A DNA stretch of 64,000 nt from positions 107,537 to 171,536 of the forward strand of contig CAJUSR010000007.1 in the NCBI GenBank assembly GCA_910588855.1, read 5' to 3'. The position numbers and the translations under genes are program-made. Source of the DNA: an uncultured Kineothrix sp. (GTDB lineage Bacteria; Bacillota; Clostridia; Lachnospirales; Lachnospiraceae). The notes under the pieces were generated by a model. It was not told the DNA's origin, made no database searches, and was given only the letters and a program-made list of their open reading frames with translations. Each line of letters begins with the position of its first letter. The stretch's first letter is position 1. Of this stretch, positions 42,859 to 52,565 are shown one piece after another.

Positions 42859-42869
42859 AAGCTTTGTCT

Positions 42870-43346
42870 TTATTGCTGTTGCGCTGCGGTATTGCCCGTT
42901 GCTGCAGCAGCTTCTGCTTTTTGCAGGGATGCTTTGATGGCGTCCAAAAGCACCATAGAAGTATATTTGTTATCGTCCGAATAAGTGATGCCGTCCAGGG
43001 ACTGGTTTTCGCATATTTGGGATGCCAAATCTTCAAAAGCCGGTTCAATTAAAGGGTACATAGCAGACACGGCTTCGTCCAGGTTGACAATACGGATGCT
43101 GTTTATGTTCGCTTCATCTACCGTAACTTCTATATCCACCACATTATCGTTAAGGACAAGAGAAGTCGTATAGACGCCGGGCATATAAGAGTTCGCCGGC
43201 TGTACGATATTGGAGTCTTTATCCTTGTTCTTGGGAAGGAACATAATAATAAGCAGTATAATAAAAAGAATCCCAAGAACGGCAAAGATGCCGGTATATA
43301 TTAATTCTTTTAGATGAAGTACAACAATTTTTGTTTTGGAACTCAT
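42870..43346 (-). CDS. Membrane-anchored FMN-binding-domain-like protein
   Basis: The 158-residue protein has one N-terminal helix (about 14-35) and an extracytoplasmic domain (about 48-145). Its pattern, MPGVYTTSLVLNDNVVDIEV, then a strand INSIRIVNLDEAV, then YTSMVLLDAIKASL, mirrors the FMN-binding domain of RnfG/NqrC-type proteins. However, the SGATxTS motif that carries the covalent flavin is replaced by YSDDNKYTS, so flavin attachment is doubtful. The tail is Ala-Gln rich. The role is unknown. It is a single gene convergent with nadE. Confidence 0.6.
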   Translation of the reverse strand: MSSKTKIVVLHLKELIYTGIFAVLGILFIILLIIMFLPKNKDKDSNIVQPANSYMPGVYTTSLVLNDNVVDIEVTVDEANINSIRIVNLDEAVSAMYPLIEPAFEDLASQICENQSLDGITYSDDNKYTSMVLLDAIKASLQKAEAAAATGNTAAQQQ

Positions 43347-43753
43347 AGCAATATTCCCGCCTGTTTTCTTTTTACTATCATATTATTGAGGAAGAGGTTT
43401 TATACCTAAATTGTAACAGTTCTGCCTTGCGCTTTACGGCTGCCAAGCCTGGTTTGTCGGAAATTTGCTAAAAGATAGGGGGGCTTTAGGTGTTTGCCCG
43501 GCTCTTTTTCAATTTTCTTAAGATTTTTTTCCTTTTTTATTACATATCTTGTTTAGCTTTTCCCGCTAGAATAGAAAATGCAATGGAAACAAAGAATGGG
43601 TGGCAGGATGGATATTTTGCTTTCTTAAAATATGGTATACTTTCCATAATAGGACAGATAATTGTGAAACCAATAAATTTGCTGCATATTCTGAAGATTT
43701 AAAATTTTGCAATTATTTGAATATAGTAGGAAAGGGAAAGGAGTATAAGCAGG
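43347..43753. promoter_or_regulatory. Divergent intergenic region, promoters only
   Basis: This 407-bp gap lies between the FMN-binding-like gene and the two-component operon. TATACT near 43635 in TATGGTATACT is the best -10 for the response regulator; its -35 is weak. A 70-codon hydrophobic frame at 43490-43702 overlaps it and is not credited. Nothing else was recognised. Confidence 0.45.
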
Positions 43754-44461
43754 ATGGAAGGGTATCATATATTGATTGTGGAGGATGATAAGGACATCAG
43801 GGATGGTATCGAAATTTATTTAAAAAACCAGGGATATTCCGTGTCACAGGCGGCGGATGGGATAGAAGGGCTCAAAGCGATTGAAAGCGAGGAAATCCAC
43901 CTTGCCATTGTAGACATTATGATGCCAAGGATGGACGGGATTACCATGATGATGAAGATGCGGGAGAAAGGATATGATTTTCCGGTCATTATGCTGTCGG
44001 CGAAATCGGAGGAAGTGGATAAGATAATGGGATTGAATATGGGCGCCGATGACTATGTGACAAAACCTTTTACGACGATGGAACTTCTGGCAAGGGTAAA
44101 TTCCCACTTGAGACGGTATGGAAGATATCTGCAGGCAGTAGGGGATAAAAAGGAGAACGATAAAATTCATGTGATTGGCGGGCTGGAGCTGAATGAAGAA
44201 ACGGTGGAGGTTTTTGTGGACGGGAAGCCGGTAAAGATGACGCCATTGGAATTTAAAATCCTGCTGCTTCTGATGCGGAATCCCGGAAGGGTGTTCAGTG
44301 CGGATGAGATATACGAAAGGGTTTGGAACGAGCAGGCGGTCAATACAGATACCATTATGGTGCATATCCGGAAAATAAGGGAGAAAATAGAAATTAACCC
44401 AAAAGATCCAAAATATTTAAAGGTGGTGTGGGGTGTTGGATATAAAATTGAAAAACAATAA
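43754..44461 (+). CDS. OmpR/VanR-family response regulator
   Basis: The 235-residue protein has a receiver domain (1-120; E10-D11-D12, phospho-acceptor D54 in VDIMMPRMDG, Lys in VTKPFTTMEL). A winged-helix DNA-binding domain follows (about 135-232) with MTPLEFKILLLLMRNPGRVFS and VWGVGYKIE. This is the OmpR/PhoB class. Its stop overlaps the kinase start by 29 bp, so expression is coupled. The ribosome site is AAGGGAAAGGAG. Target genes are unknown. Confidence 0.95.
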   Translation: MEGYHILIVEDDKDIRDGIEIYLKNQGYSVSQAADGIEGLKAIESEEIHLAIVDIMMPRMDGITMMMKMREKGYDFPVIMLSAKSEEVDKIMGLNMGADDYVTKPFTTMELLARVNSHLRRYGRYLQAVGDKKENDKIHVIGGLELNEETVEVFVDGKPVKMTPLEFKILLLLMRNPGRVFSADEIYERVWNEQAVNTDTIMVHIRKIREKIEINPKDPKYLKVVWGVGYKIEKQ

Positions 44462-46769
44462 AAAAATCGGTGTATTAATAGCAGTTATTATAACGGCATT
44501 ATTTTCTGCCTGCTTTATGGCATTGTATCCTACTTTTGAAAAAAAAGCAGATATGTATTACAAGGACAGTCTATTAAGGGAAGACTTCCTAGGATATCTT
44601 TACCGGGGCAATTATATATTGTATAAAGACATTAGGGAAAAAAAGGATGGAACAAACTATAATTACGAAGATTTGTACTTGGAAATAGAGGAAGAGTATG
44701 TGCCTGAGGCATATGGGAAAGCCGGGGAGGAAAGCAGCATAGAGGATGGACTGGATTATGGTGGGATTGATGCCCTTCCGTCGGAGATGAGATATAAACT
44801 GGAAAATATTTTTATGGAATGGGAGGAGGAGTTCCGCAACGAGTTTGCCAGAAGGGCGGATTATTGTGTAATTGATGAAGAAACCGGGGAGTTGATAAAA
44901 AATACCGGGAGGAATATTGAAGCGCTGGCTGCGTCCGGGGCGGACAGCGAGAAGCAGGAGCTGCCGTATATTTATTATGTGATGGTGACATATGATGAGG
45001 CAGGGAATCCGGATAGGGCTGCGGTAAAGGGAGCAAATTCCGATGAACTTTTAAAAAGCGTCCAAGCCATAATGAAAAGCAAGAACTTGGAAAAAGAGTT
45101 TAATTATGTATATGAAAACGGATATTATGTAAAAGAAAGAAACTATTATGGAATCAGCGGTTTGGATAATCGTATGACAAAGGTAAGCTGTGCCGTTTAT
45201 GCGCCGCGGAAAACTACATTTATATATGCCTTGACGCAGGAACAGAAAGATAAAATGACAAACGGCGGGATGATTGCTAATGGCTGGGAGGAATGGTATG
45301 CCTATGCCCGCGCAGGGGTCGGGGAGGTCTATTGGGTATTTCTGATAGTATTGACAATCTTGGCTTTTCTCATGATGCTAAACAAAAAATATTGTTTGCA
45401 TCATAGCAAGGCGGTAAAGGCACCGTTTGAGCTTACAGCATTTTTAGTGATAATGATAGCCGGCGGTTTCCACAATATGGTCATAGAATTGGTAAGTGAT
45501 ACGAACCGGGGCTATTTTAATACGGTATGGAACCAATATTTATTTTTTATTCCTGCGGAAAGCTATGAAATCGCCACAGGGGCTGTGAATTTTGGATGCC
45601 TGTTCTTGCTGTTTGGAGGTTGGTTTTATGCGGTGAGTACATTGGGGGAGCTTTTCACTTATGGAATCAAAGGTTTTTTGAAAGAAAGGAGCATTTTGCT
45701 CCGGTTTGCAAGGAGAATCGGAAAGTGGGCAGGCAAAATTGTCAGGAAGTTTAAAGATGAACTGCTTCATGTGGATTTGGATGGGGATGTGGAGCATACC
45801 CTCCATAAAATAGTGCTGGTTAACTTCATTGTTTTGGGGATTCTGTGCAGCATGTGGTTTTTCGGATGGTTTGGCTTGATTGTGTATTCCCTTGCCCTGT
45901 ATTTCCTATTGAAAAAGTATATTGGAAAATTGCAGAATCAGTATAAAAAATTGCTGGGGGCTACCGGATCCATAGCAGAGGGGAATTTGCATACAACCTT
46001 TGAGGAAGATTTTGGCGTATTTGAATCCTATAAAGATGCGCTCCATGAGATTCAGGAAGGATTCCGCAAAGCGGTGGACGAGGAGGTAAAAAGCCAGCGG
46101 ATGAAAGCGGAGCTGATTACCAACGTTTCCCATGATTTGAAAACACCGTTAACGGCAATCACTACGTATATTGATTTGCTGAAAGAGGATGGGATTACGC
46201 AGGAGCAGAGGGAGGAATATATCAGCGTATTGGAGAAAAAGTCGTTGCGCCTGAAAACACTGATTGAAGATTTGTTTGAAGTGAGCAAAGCAAACAGCCG
46301 GAATGTGACAGTGAATCTGGTGGAAGTGGATATTGCGAATTTAGTGCGGCAAGTGTATCTGGAATATGAAGATAAAATAGAAGAAGCGAATCTGGATTTC
46401 CGTTTCCGTATGCCGAAAGAAAAAATTGTCTTGAAGCTGGACAGCCAGAAGACATACCGTATTTTTGAAAATCTTTATTCAAATACGATAAAATATGCCA
46501 TGACTGGAAGCAGGGTTTATATCGATTTGGAAAAACTGGACGGGAAAGTTGTCATTGGGTTACGGAACATGTCCGCAGTGGAATTGCATGTAGCGCCGGA
46601 GGAACTGACGGAGCGTTTTGTAAGAGGGGATAGTTCGAGGAATACGGAAGGAAGCGGCCTTGGGCTCGCAATTGCGAAAAGCTTTACGGAGATTCAGGGC
46701 GGTACGATGGAAGTGGTAGTGGACGGCGATTTGTTTAAAGTAATGCTCGCCTGGAAATGCGAAGAATGA
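44433..46769 (+). CDS. Membrane sensor histidine kinase
   Basis: The 778-residue protein starts with a helix (about 12-32), then an extracellular domain of about 250 residues. A cluster of four to five helices follows (about 290-490), unusual for a simple OmpR-partner kinase. Then come a HAMP-like linker, HisKA with H567 in NVSHDLKTPLTAI, and an HATPase with N-box FENLYSNTIKYA and G-box EGSGLGLAI. It starts at GTG 44433 inside the regulator gene. The extra helices suggest sensing within or near the membrane. A terminator-like hairpin follows at 46799. Confidence 0.92.
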   Translation: MLDIKLKNNKKIGVLIAVIITALFSACFMALYPTFEKKADMYYKDSLLREDFLGYLYRGNYILYKDIREKKDGTNYNYEDLYLEIEEEYVPEAYGKAGEESSIEDGLDYGGIDALPSEMRYKLENIFMEWEEEFRNEFARRADYCVIDEETGELIKNTGRNIEALAASGADSEKQELPYIYYVMVTYDEAGNPDRAAVKGANSDELLKSVQAIMKSKNLEKEFNYVYENGYYVKERNYYGISGLDNRMTKVSCAVYAPRKTTFIYALTQEQKDKMTNGGMIANGWEEWYAYARAGVGEVYWVFLIVLTILAFLMMLNKKYCLHHSKAVKAPFELTAFLVIMIAGGFHNMVIELVSDTNRGYFNTVWNQYLFFIPAESYEIATGAVNFGCLFLLFGGWFYAVSTLGELFTYGIKGFLKERSILLRFARRIGKWAGKIVRKFKDELLHVDLDGDVEHTLHKIVLVNFIVLGILCSMWFFGWFGLIVYSLALYFLLKKYIGKLQNQYKKLLGATGSIAEGNLHTTFEEDFGVFESYKDALHEIQEGFRKAVDEEVKSQRMKAELITNVSHDLKTPLTAITTYIDLLKEDGITQEQREEYISVLEKKSLRLKTLIEDLFEVSKANSRNVTVNLVEVDIANLVRQVYLEYEDKIEEANLDFRFRMPKEKIVLKLDSQKTYRIFENLYSNTIKYAMTGSRVYIDLEKLDGKVVIGLRNMSAVELHVAPEELTERFVRGDSSRNTEGSGLGLAIAKSFTEIQGGTMEVVVDGDLFKVMLAWKCEE

Positions 46770-46798
46770 TGGATGCAAGGGCATAAAGAATCAGAGGG

Positions 46799-46850
46799 GC
46801 TGTTGCAAAAGTAGATGAATAATCACTACTGGAGCAACAGCTCCGTTTTT
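46799..46850 (+). terminator. Terminator after the two-component operon
   Basis: GCTGTTGC (46799-46806) pairs with GCAACAGC (46834-46841), extended by GG/CC, and five T residues follow at 46846-46850. Confidence 0.65.
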
Positions 46851-46900
46851 ATGCGCATCCCCGTGCAAAGGAATATGCCGCTAAAGCGGCGCACGGGGCG

Positions 46901-46940
46901 CGCAGCGAGTAGGAGAAGATAAATCTTCTCTACTCGATTG
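46901..46940. repeat. Hairpin repeat, copy 2
   Basis: This 40-bp block matches 8763-8802 at 37 of 40 positions. It folds on itself (CGAGTAG...AGAAGAT with ATCTTCT...CTACTCG). It is part of the dispersed family. Confidence 0.8.
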
Positions 46941-47095
46941 TCAATATAAGGATAGTTTGCAGAAAGCAGCCCCTGTTGTTTGAAAATTACTGCTGAATGG
47001 ATGCACAGCACACTTGTTTTCGTAGATGAAATGAAGTATAATTTCTATTAAATATGTCAATCATCGTACGATTGCAGGTACAAGGAGGAATAGGT

Positions 47096-50000
47096 ATGTA
47101 TCATTGCCATCTGCACTTTTATTTGTTGGGTCGGCAGGGTAGGATATTTGAGGTCGTGAAAGGGATATCGCCGTTTGAACATTTTACTCATGAGTATATG
47201 GAAAGCGAGGAGCTTGACGAAGCATTTGCGGCGAAAGCGGATGTGATTCTGGCCGATTTGGGAGTATTGGATGTAAAAGAGGCAATGCAGACACTTGTTT
47301 CGGTAAAAAGAAGGGATGCCGAACTAATTCTGCTTGCGGATAAGAACCGGATGGATGTTTTTTCCGGTGATTTGCAGGGAATAAAGGATATTTGGATTTG
47401 TCCCATGTCAGACGAGGAAATCAGATTCCGGTTTCTAAGGTGGCAGCAGGAATGTAAGATGAGCAAGGATTATTGGCAGACCAGCCATTTTTTTGAAGCT
47501 ACGATTAACAATGTTCCGAATCTCATCTGGTATAAGGACAAGAATGGCATTCATGAAAAAGTGAATGATAGTTTTTGTAAAACAGTCAATAAAACAAAAC
47601 AGCAGGTGGAAGGCAGAGGGCATGCTTATATCTGGGATGTAGAGCATGACGATCCGGCCTGCATTGAGTCCGAAAAGGAGGTTATGGATAAGAGGGAGAC
47701 GTGCGTATCCGAGGAAATTATCCAAACCGGAGCGGGGATTCGGACATTGACGACTTACAAATCTCCTTTGTATGATTTGGACGGCAGTGTAATGGGCACA
47801 GTTGGGGTGGCTATAGATGTGGCGCAGGAGCGCGCATATGAGAAGGAGATTATAAAAAAGAATGAAACGCTGGAAAAGATTTTCACTACCATTGACTGCG
47901 GGGTAATACGGCATACGGTGGATGGCTCGCATATCCTTAGCATCAATAAGGCCGCGCTTAAAATTATGGGTTATGAATCCTTGGAAGAGTTGATGGCGGA
48001 CGGGTTCGATATGATTGCAAACAGCGTAGTAGAGGAAGACCGGGAAAAACTGCAGGATAGCATGAAAAAACTGGAAAAAGAGGGGGACAGCGTCAGCACC
48101 GAGTACCGTGTACGGCATAAAAATGGGGAAGTGCTTCATCTTATGGGGAATATAAAGCTTTTTAAAGAAAATGGGAAGCTATATTACCAGCGTTTCCTTT
48201 TAGATTGTACTGCTCAGAAATTGCAGGAGAAAAAGAACGAAAGATGGCAGATGGAATTGGTGCAGGCGTTGGGGATTGACTATAGCATTGTATGCTTTTT
48301 TGATTTGGATGCGGATATTGGTATCCCCTTCCGCTATAATGAAGGGAACGGCAGTGTTTTCGCCCCGGGACCGGATGGGAAGATTTCGTTTAAAGGAAGC
48401 ATGGAGCGATATATACGGGAGTTTGTGCATGAGGAAGACAGGGAAATGCTGCAGCAATTGGCTTCCTTGGAAAGCCTGGAAAAAGAACTGGCAGAGAAGC
48501 AGATGGATTATGTCAATTATCGTGTCTGCATAGGGGAAGAAATAGAATATTTCCAATTGAAAGTGGTACGTACCGGCAAATGGAGCAAGGAACAGCATGG
48601 TATGGTAATGGGAATCCGCAGCGTGGATGAGGAAACCCGCAGCGAAATGGAAAAGAAGACATTGCTTGAGAATGCGCTGATGCAGGCAAACCGGGCAAAT
48701 AAAGCAAAAAGCATCTTTTTGTCAAATATGTCTCACGATATCCGTACGCCGATGAATGCGATTGTCGGTTTTACTACGCTCGCCATTACGCATATCGATT
48801 ATAAGGATCAGGTAGAAGAATATTTGAAAAAGATTATGTCTTCCGGAAACCATTTACTGAGCCTGATTAATGACGTTTTAGACATGAGCCGTATCGAAAG
48901 TGGTAAGATGCATTTGGATGAAAAGCTGTGCCGGCTGCCGGATATATTGCATGGGCTGCGCAACATACTGCAGGCAGATATCCATGCAAAGCAGCTTGAT
49001 TTGTATATCGACGCAGTAGATGTCCTGAATGAAGAGATTCTCTGCGACAAGCTGCGTTTGAACCAGGTACTTTTGAATTTGTTGAGCAATGCGGTTAAGT
49101 ATACAGGTGCGGGCGGCATTATCAGCATGAGGGTGACGGAAAAGACGGGGGCGCCCAAAGGGTTTGCCCATTATGAATTTAGCATTAAAGATACGGGAAT
49201 CGGCATGAGTGAGGAATTTGTATCACATATTTTTGAGCCTTTTGAAAGGGAGAAGAGCAGTACAATCAGCGGTATCCAGGGCACCGGGCTTGGGATGGCG
49301 ATTACAAAAAATATTGTGGATATGATGAATGGCAAGATTGAGGTAAAAAGCGAACAGGGGGCTGGTACGGAAGTCAATGTCAGCTTTACGTTCCGCCTGA
49401 ATACCGGAACGAAGGAACCGCAGGATATACCGAAGCTGAAAAATTGCAGGGCCTTGGTGGTAGATGATGATTTCAATACATGTGACAGTGTGACTTATAT
49501 GCTGGGGCAGATTGGAATGCGGGCAGAGTGGACGCTGTCCGGGAAGGAAGCATTGCTGCGCACCCGCCAGGCAGTATCAAGGAACGACATTTATACGGTA
49601 TATGTGATAGACTGGATGCTGCCCGATATGAACGGCATCGAAGTAACCCGCAGAATCCGCAAGGAAATGGGTGAGGAGGTACCGATTATCCTGCTTACCG
49701 CTTATGACTGGCAGGATATTGAAGAAGAGGCAAAGGAAGCCGGCATTACAGCATTTTGCAGCAAACCGCTGTTTTTATCCGAATTGCGGAGTTGTCTCCA
49801 TTCCATCGTAGACATAGAGGAAGTGGAAGTGGAAAGAGAAAGGGAGAATGCAGCAAAACGGCATACAGGGCGTATCTTGTTGGCGGAGGACAATGAACTG
49901 AACCAGGAAATTGCTGCGGCTATTTTAGGGGACGCAGGATTTACCACGGAGATAGCCGGGAATGGGCAGATTGCCGTAGAGATGTTGAAAAAGTCGGAAC

Positions 50001-50242
50001 CGGGATATTACAAACTGATTCTCATGGATGTGAGGATGCCGGTGATGGACGGCTATGAGGCCACGAAAACAATCCGTAAGCTTGAAAACCACCAGTTAGC
50101 TTCCATCCCGATTTTGGCAATGACAGCCAATGCATTTGAGGAAGACAAGCAGGAAGCGCTGCAAAGTGGAATGAACGGTCATTTGGCAAAGCCGATTGAC
50201 GTGAGGGCTTTGCTCGATACACTGGATACAATATTGGCGTGA
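47096..50242 (+). CDS. Cytosolic hybrid sensor histidine kinase (PAS-PAS-HisKA-HATPase-REC-REC)
   Basis: The 1048-residue protein has no membrane helix. Domains in order are a receiver-like N-terminus (about 1-115) lacking a clear phospho-acceptor, two PAS domains (about 125-260 and 265-390), and a third PAS-like stretch (to about 525). HisKA follows with H547 in NMSHDIRTPMNAI, then an HATPase with NLLSNAVKYT and GTGLGMAI. Two receivers end the protein, with acceptors D839 (VIDWMLPDMNG) and D978 (LMDVRMPVMDG). There is no HPt, so a partner must supply one, perhaps the HPt-bearing protein at the window start. The start is ATG 47096 after AAGGAGG. Confidence 0.92.
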   Translation: MYHCHLHFYLLGRQGRIFEVVKGISPFEHFTHEYMESEELDEAFAAKADVILADLGVLDVKEAMQTLVSVKRRDAELILLADKNRMDVFSGDLQGIKDIWICPMSDEEIRFRFLRWQQECKMSKDYWQTSHFFEATINNVPNLIWYKDKNGIHEKVNDSFCKTVNKTKQQVEGRGHAYIWDVEHDDPACIESEKEVMDKRETCVSEEIIQTGAGIRTLTTYKSPLYDLDGSVMGTVGVAIDVAQERAYEKEIIKKNETLEKIFTTIDCGVIRHTVDGSHILSINKAALKIMGYESLEELMADGFDMIANSVVEEDREKLQDSMKKLEKEGDSVSTEYRVRHKNGEVLHLMGNIKLFKENGKLYYQRFLLDCTAQKLQEKKNERWQMELVQALGIDYSIVCFFDLDADIGIPFRYNEGNGSVFAPGPDGKISFKGSMERYIREFVHEEDREMLQQLASLESLEKELAEKQMDYVNYRVCIGEEIEYFQLKVVRTGKWSKEQHGMVMGIRSVDEETRSEMEKKTLLENALMQANRANKAKSIFLSNMSHDIRTPMNAIVGFTTLAITHIDYKDQVEEYLKKIMSSGNHLLSLINDVLDMSRIESGKMHLDEKLCRLPDILHGLRNILQADIHAKQLDLYIDAVDVLNEEILCDKLRLNQVLLNLLSNAVKYTGAGGIISMRVTEKTGAPKGFAHYEFSIKDTGIGMSEEFVSHIFEPFEREKSSTISGIQGTGLGMAITKNIVDMMNGKIEVKSEQGAGTEVNVSFTFRLNTGTKEPQDIPKLKNCRALVVDDDFNTCDSVTYMLGQIGMRAEWTLSGKEALLRTRQAVSRNDIYTVYVIDWMLPDMNGIEVTRRIRKEMGEEVPIILLTAYDWQDIEEEAKEAGITAFCSKPLFLSELRSCLHSIVDIEEVEVERERENAAKRHTGRILLAEDNELNQEIAAAILGDAGFTTEIAGNGQIAVEMLKKSEPGYYKLILMDVRMPVMDGYEATKTIRKLENHQLASIPILAMTANAFEEDKQEALQSGMNGHLAKPIDVRALLDTLDTILA

Positions 50243-50263
50243 AGGGCAAAAGGGAGATGGATT

Positions 50264-51142
50264 ATGAAAATAGGGTTTACAAAGATGCATGGCTGCGGGA
50301 ATGACTATATTTATGTGAACGGGGCGGAAGCGGCGATAGATGAAGGAAAAAAAGAAGGGGTTGTACGGAAACTTAGCGACAGGCATTTTGGCATCGGGGG
50401 CGATGGGGTTATTTTTATCCATTCTCTGAGTGGGGAAGATGCTATCGCGGATTTTGAAATGGAGATGTATAATGCGGACGGTTCCCGGGCAGAAATGTGC
50501 GGGAACGGCATCCGCTGTGTGGCAAAATATGTATATGACAAGGGGCTGACGGATAAGGAAAAGATTCGTATTGCCAGTTGCGGAAAAGTGAAATATCTGG
50601 ATTTGGCAATAAAAGAAGGAAAAGTTGCAAATGTTAGGGTAAATATGGGGGCGCCTATTTTAGCGGTAGAGGATATCCCTGTCATTTCCGGGCAGAAAGA
50701 AGCGATTGCGGAACGGATAGAAGTGGAGGGAAAGGAGTACGAGATGACATGCGTATCTATGGGGAATCCCCATGCGGTAGTTTTTATGAAGACATGGGAA
50801 GATTTGGATAGTTTTGCAGTAGAAAAAATAGGCCCTTATTTTGAAAACCATATGCGTTTTCCGAAAAGGACTAATACGGAATTTGTGAAAGTAATAGACA
50901 GGAACACGGTTCAGATGCGTGTCTGGGAAAGAGGAACCGGGGAGACTCTTGCCTGCGGTACGGGGGCGTGTGCAACGGTGGTAGCTTGTGTTTTGAATGG
51001 ATTGACAGAGGAAGAAGTGACGGTAAAATTATTGGGCGGGGAGCTGAAAGTCCAATGGAATAGGGAAAGTAATACAGTTTACATGGCAGGACCAGCGGAA
51101 ACTGTTTTTGACGGGGTGATAGAAATAGATGGAATGGACTAA
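50264..51142 (+). CDS. dapF: Diaminopimelate epimerase
   Basis: The 292-residue enzyme has FTKMHGCGNDYIYVNG at the N-terminus and the two catalytic cysteines in EMCGNGIRC and LACGTGACAT. These act as acid and base to convert LL- to meso-diaminopimelate for lysine and peptidoglycan. It is followed 29 bp later by dapL, so the two final DAP steps are an operon. The ribosome site is GGGAGATGG, overlapping a spurious upstream ATG. Confidence 0.97.
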   Translation: MKIGFTKMHGCGNDYIYVNGAEAAIDEGKKEGVVRKLSDRHFGIGGDGVIFIHSLSGEDAIADFEMEMYNADGSRAEMCGNGIRCVAKYVYDKGLTDKEKIRIASCGKVKYLDLAIKEGKVANVRVNMGAPILAVEDIPVISGQKEAIAERIEVEGKEYEMTCVSMGNPHAVVFMKTWEDLDSFAVEKIGPYFENHMRFPKRTNTEFVKVIDRNTVQMRVWERGTGETLACGTGACATVVACVLNGLTEEEVTVKLLGGELKVQWNRESNTVYMAGPAETVFDGVIEIDGMD

Positions 51143-51171
51143 AATTAGCATAGGCTGAGAGGAGAAAATAT

Positions 51172-52386
51172 ATGTTCAAAATTAACGATAATTATTTAAA
51201 GCTGCCGGGAAGCTATCTTTTTTCTACGATTGCCAAAAAAGTAAATGCGTACTCACAGGCAAATCCGGAAAAGAAGATTATCCGTCTTGGAATCGGCGAT
51301 GTAACACAGCCTTTGGCGCCGGCAATTATTGAAGCTTTGCATAATGCGGTGGATGAAATGGGGAAGGCAGAGACTTTCCACGGGTATGCGCCGGACTTGG
51401 GTTATGAATTTCTGCGCAGTGCGATTGCGGAAAACGATTATAAGGCGAGGGGATGCGATATAGCGGCGGATGAAATTTTCATTTCGGATGGGGCGAAGTG
51501 TGATTCCGGGAATATTCAGGAGATTTTCAGCACAGATAACAAAATAGCGGTTTGCGACCCGGTATATCCGGTTTATGTAGATACGAATGTGATGGCAGGC
51601 AGAACCGGCACTTATGATGCGGATAAAGAAGTTTGGAGCGATGTCATTTATATGCCGTGTCTGGCAGAAAATAATTTTGCGCCGGAGCTTCCTAAGGAAA
51701 CACCGGATTTGATTTATCTTTGCTTCCCTAATAATCCCACCGGCTCTACGATTATGAAGGAGCAGCTTCAGGAATGGGTGGACTATGCCAATAAAGTAGG
51801 GGCAGTTATTATTTACGATGCAGCTTATGAAGCTTATATTTCTCAGGAAGATGTACCGCATACGATTTATGAATGCGATGGGGCCAGGGCTTGTGCGATA
51901 GAACTGCGTTCATTTTCCAAAAATGCCGGTTTTACGGGAGTGCGCCTTGGTTTTACCGTCATCCCTAAGGAATTGAAATGCGGGGAAACTTCCCTCCATT
52001 CTTTATGGGCAAGAAGACACGGCACCAAGTACAACGGTGCGCCTTATATTGTGCAGCGCGCCGGAGAGGCAGTTTATTCGGCAGCCGGAAAAGCCCAGTT
52101 GAAGGAACAGGTAGCTTATTATATGAGGAATGCGAAATATATTCTGGAGGGGCTAAAAGATGCGGGATATACGGTATCCGGCGGTGTAGATGCGCCTTAT
52201 ATCTGGCTGAAAGCGCCCAAAGGAATGAGCAGTTGGGAGTTTTTCGATTATCTTCTGGAAAATGCCAATGTAGTAGGAACGCCCGGCTCCGGGTTCGGCC
52301 CAAGCGGGGAGACTTATTTCAGGCTGACAGCTTTTGGAAGTTACGAAAATACAGTGGCAGCAGTGGAAAGGATAAAAGGAGTGTAG
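51172..52386 (+). CDS. dapL: LL-diaminopimelate aminotransferase
   Basis: The 404-residue PLP enzyme opens with the family-typical [20 protein letters not shown]. It has [23 protein letters not shown], the Asp-Tyr pair in [12 protein letters not shown] and the Schiff-base Lys in [17 protein letters not shown]. DapL converts tetrahydrodipicolinate directly to LL-DAP, bypassing the succinylase or acetylase routes, and is typical of many Clostridia. It follows dapF and has a good ribosome site (GAGAGGAG). Confidence 0.97.
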   Translation: MFKINDNYLKLPGSYLFSTIAKKVNAYSQANPEKKIIRLGIGDVTQPLAPAIIEALHNAVDEMGKAETFHGYAPDLGYEFLRSAIAENDYKARGCDIAADEIFISDGAKCDSGNIQEIFSTDNKIAVCDPVYPVYVDTNVMAGRTGTYDADKEVWSDVIYMPCLAENNFAPELPKETPDLIYLCFPNNPTGSTIMKEQLQEWVDYANKVGAVIIYDAAYEAYISQEDVPHTIYECDGARACAIELRSFSKNAGFTGVRLGFTVIPKELKCGETSLHSLWARRHGTKYNGAPYIVQRAGEAVYSAAGKAQLKEQVAYYMRNAKYILEGLKDAGYTVSGGVDAPYIWLKAPKGMSSWEFFDYLLENANVVGTPGSGFGPSGETYFRLTAFGSYENTVAAVERIKGV

Positions 52387-52430
52387 ATCCAAGAGGAGAT
52401 GGTAAAAGAGATGTCCTTTGTTAGGATGGC

Positions 52431-52475
52431 GGGATTGAGAAGGTGTTTGATTTGGAAAAACACCTTCTCAATCCC
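52431..52475 (+). terminator. Long perfect hairpin after dapL
   Basis: A 17-bp perfect stem (52431-52447 with 52459-52475), extended by GATGG/CCATC with a bulge. No T run is directly attached; a TTTTTT lies 22 bp on. It probably ends dapFL or protects its 3' end, and stands 91 bp before the sigma factor gene. Confidence 0.65.
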
Positions 52476-52565
52476 TACCATCTTAAACGGAGGATTATTT
52501 TTTACGCGTTGGGAAAGACCAGCAAGAATTGAGGAGCAATTTCAGGGGAGAGAGGAGAAGGTTGG

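Larger units (their letters stand above)
46770..47095. other. Intergenic region with terminator and repeat
   Basis: No gene is supported in 326 bp. It contains a terminator (46799-46850), a GC-rich hairpin GCCGC/GCGGC near 46877-46890, the repeat copy at 46901-46940, and the ribosome site of the hybrid kinase. A weak AT-rich promoter region lies near 47035-47055. Confidence 0.6.

Noticed and set aside
43490-43702. 70-codon hydrophobic frame before the response regulator
   Set aside because: A GTG start with a poor site, overlapping the likely promoter; no conservation can be judged. A real small membrane peptide is not excluded.
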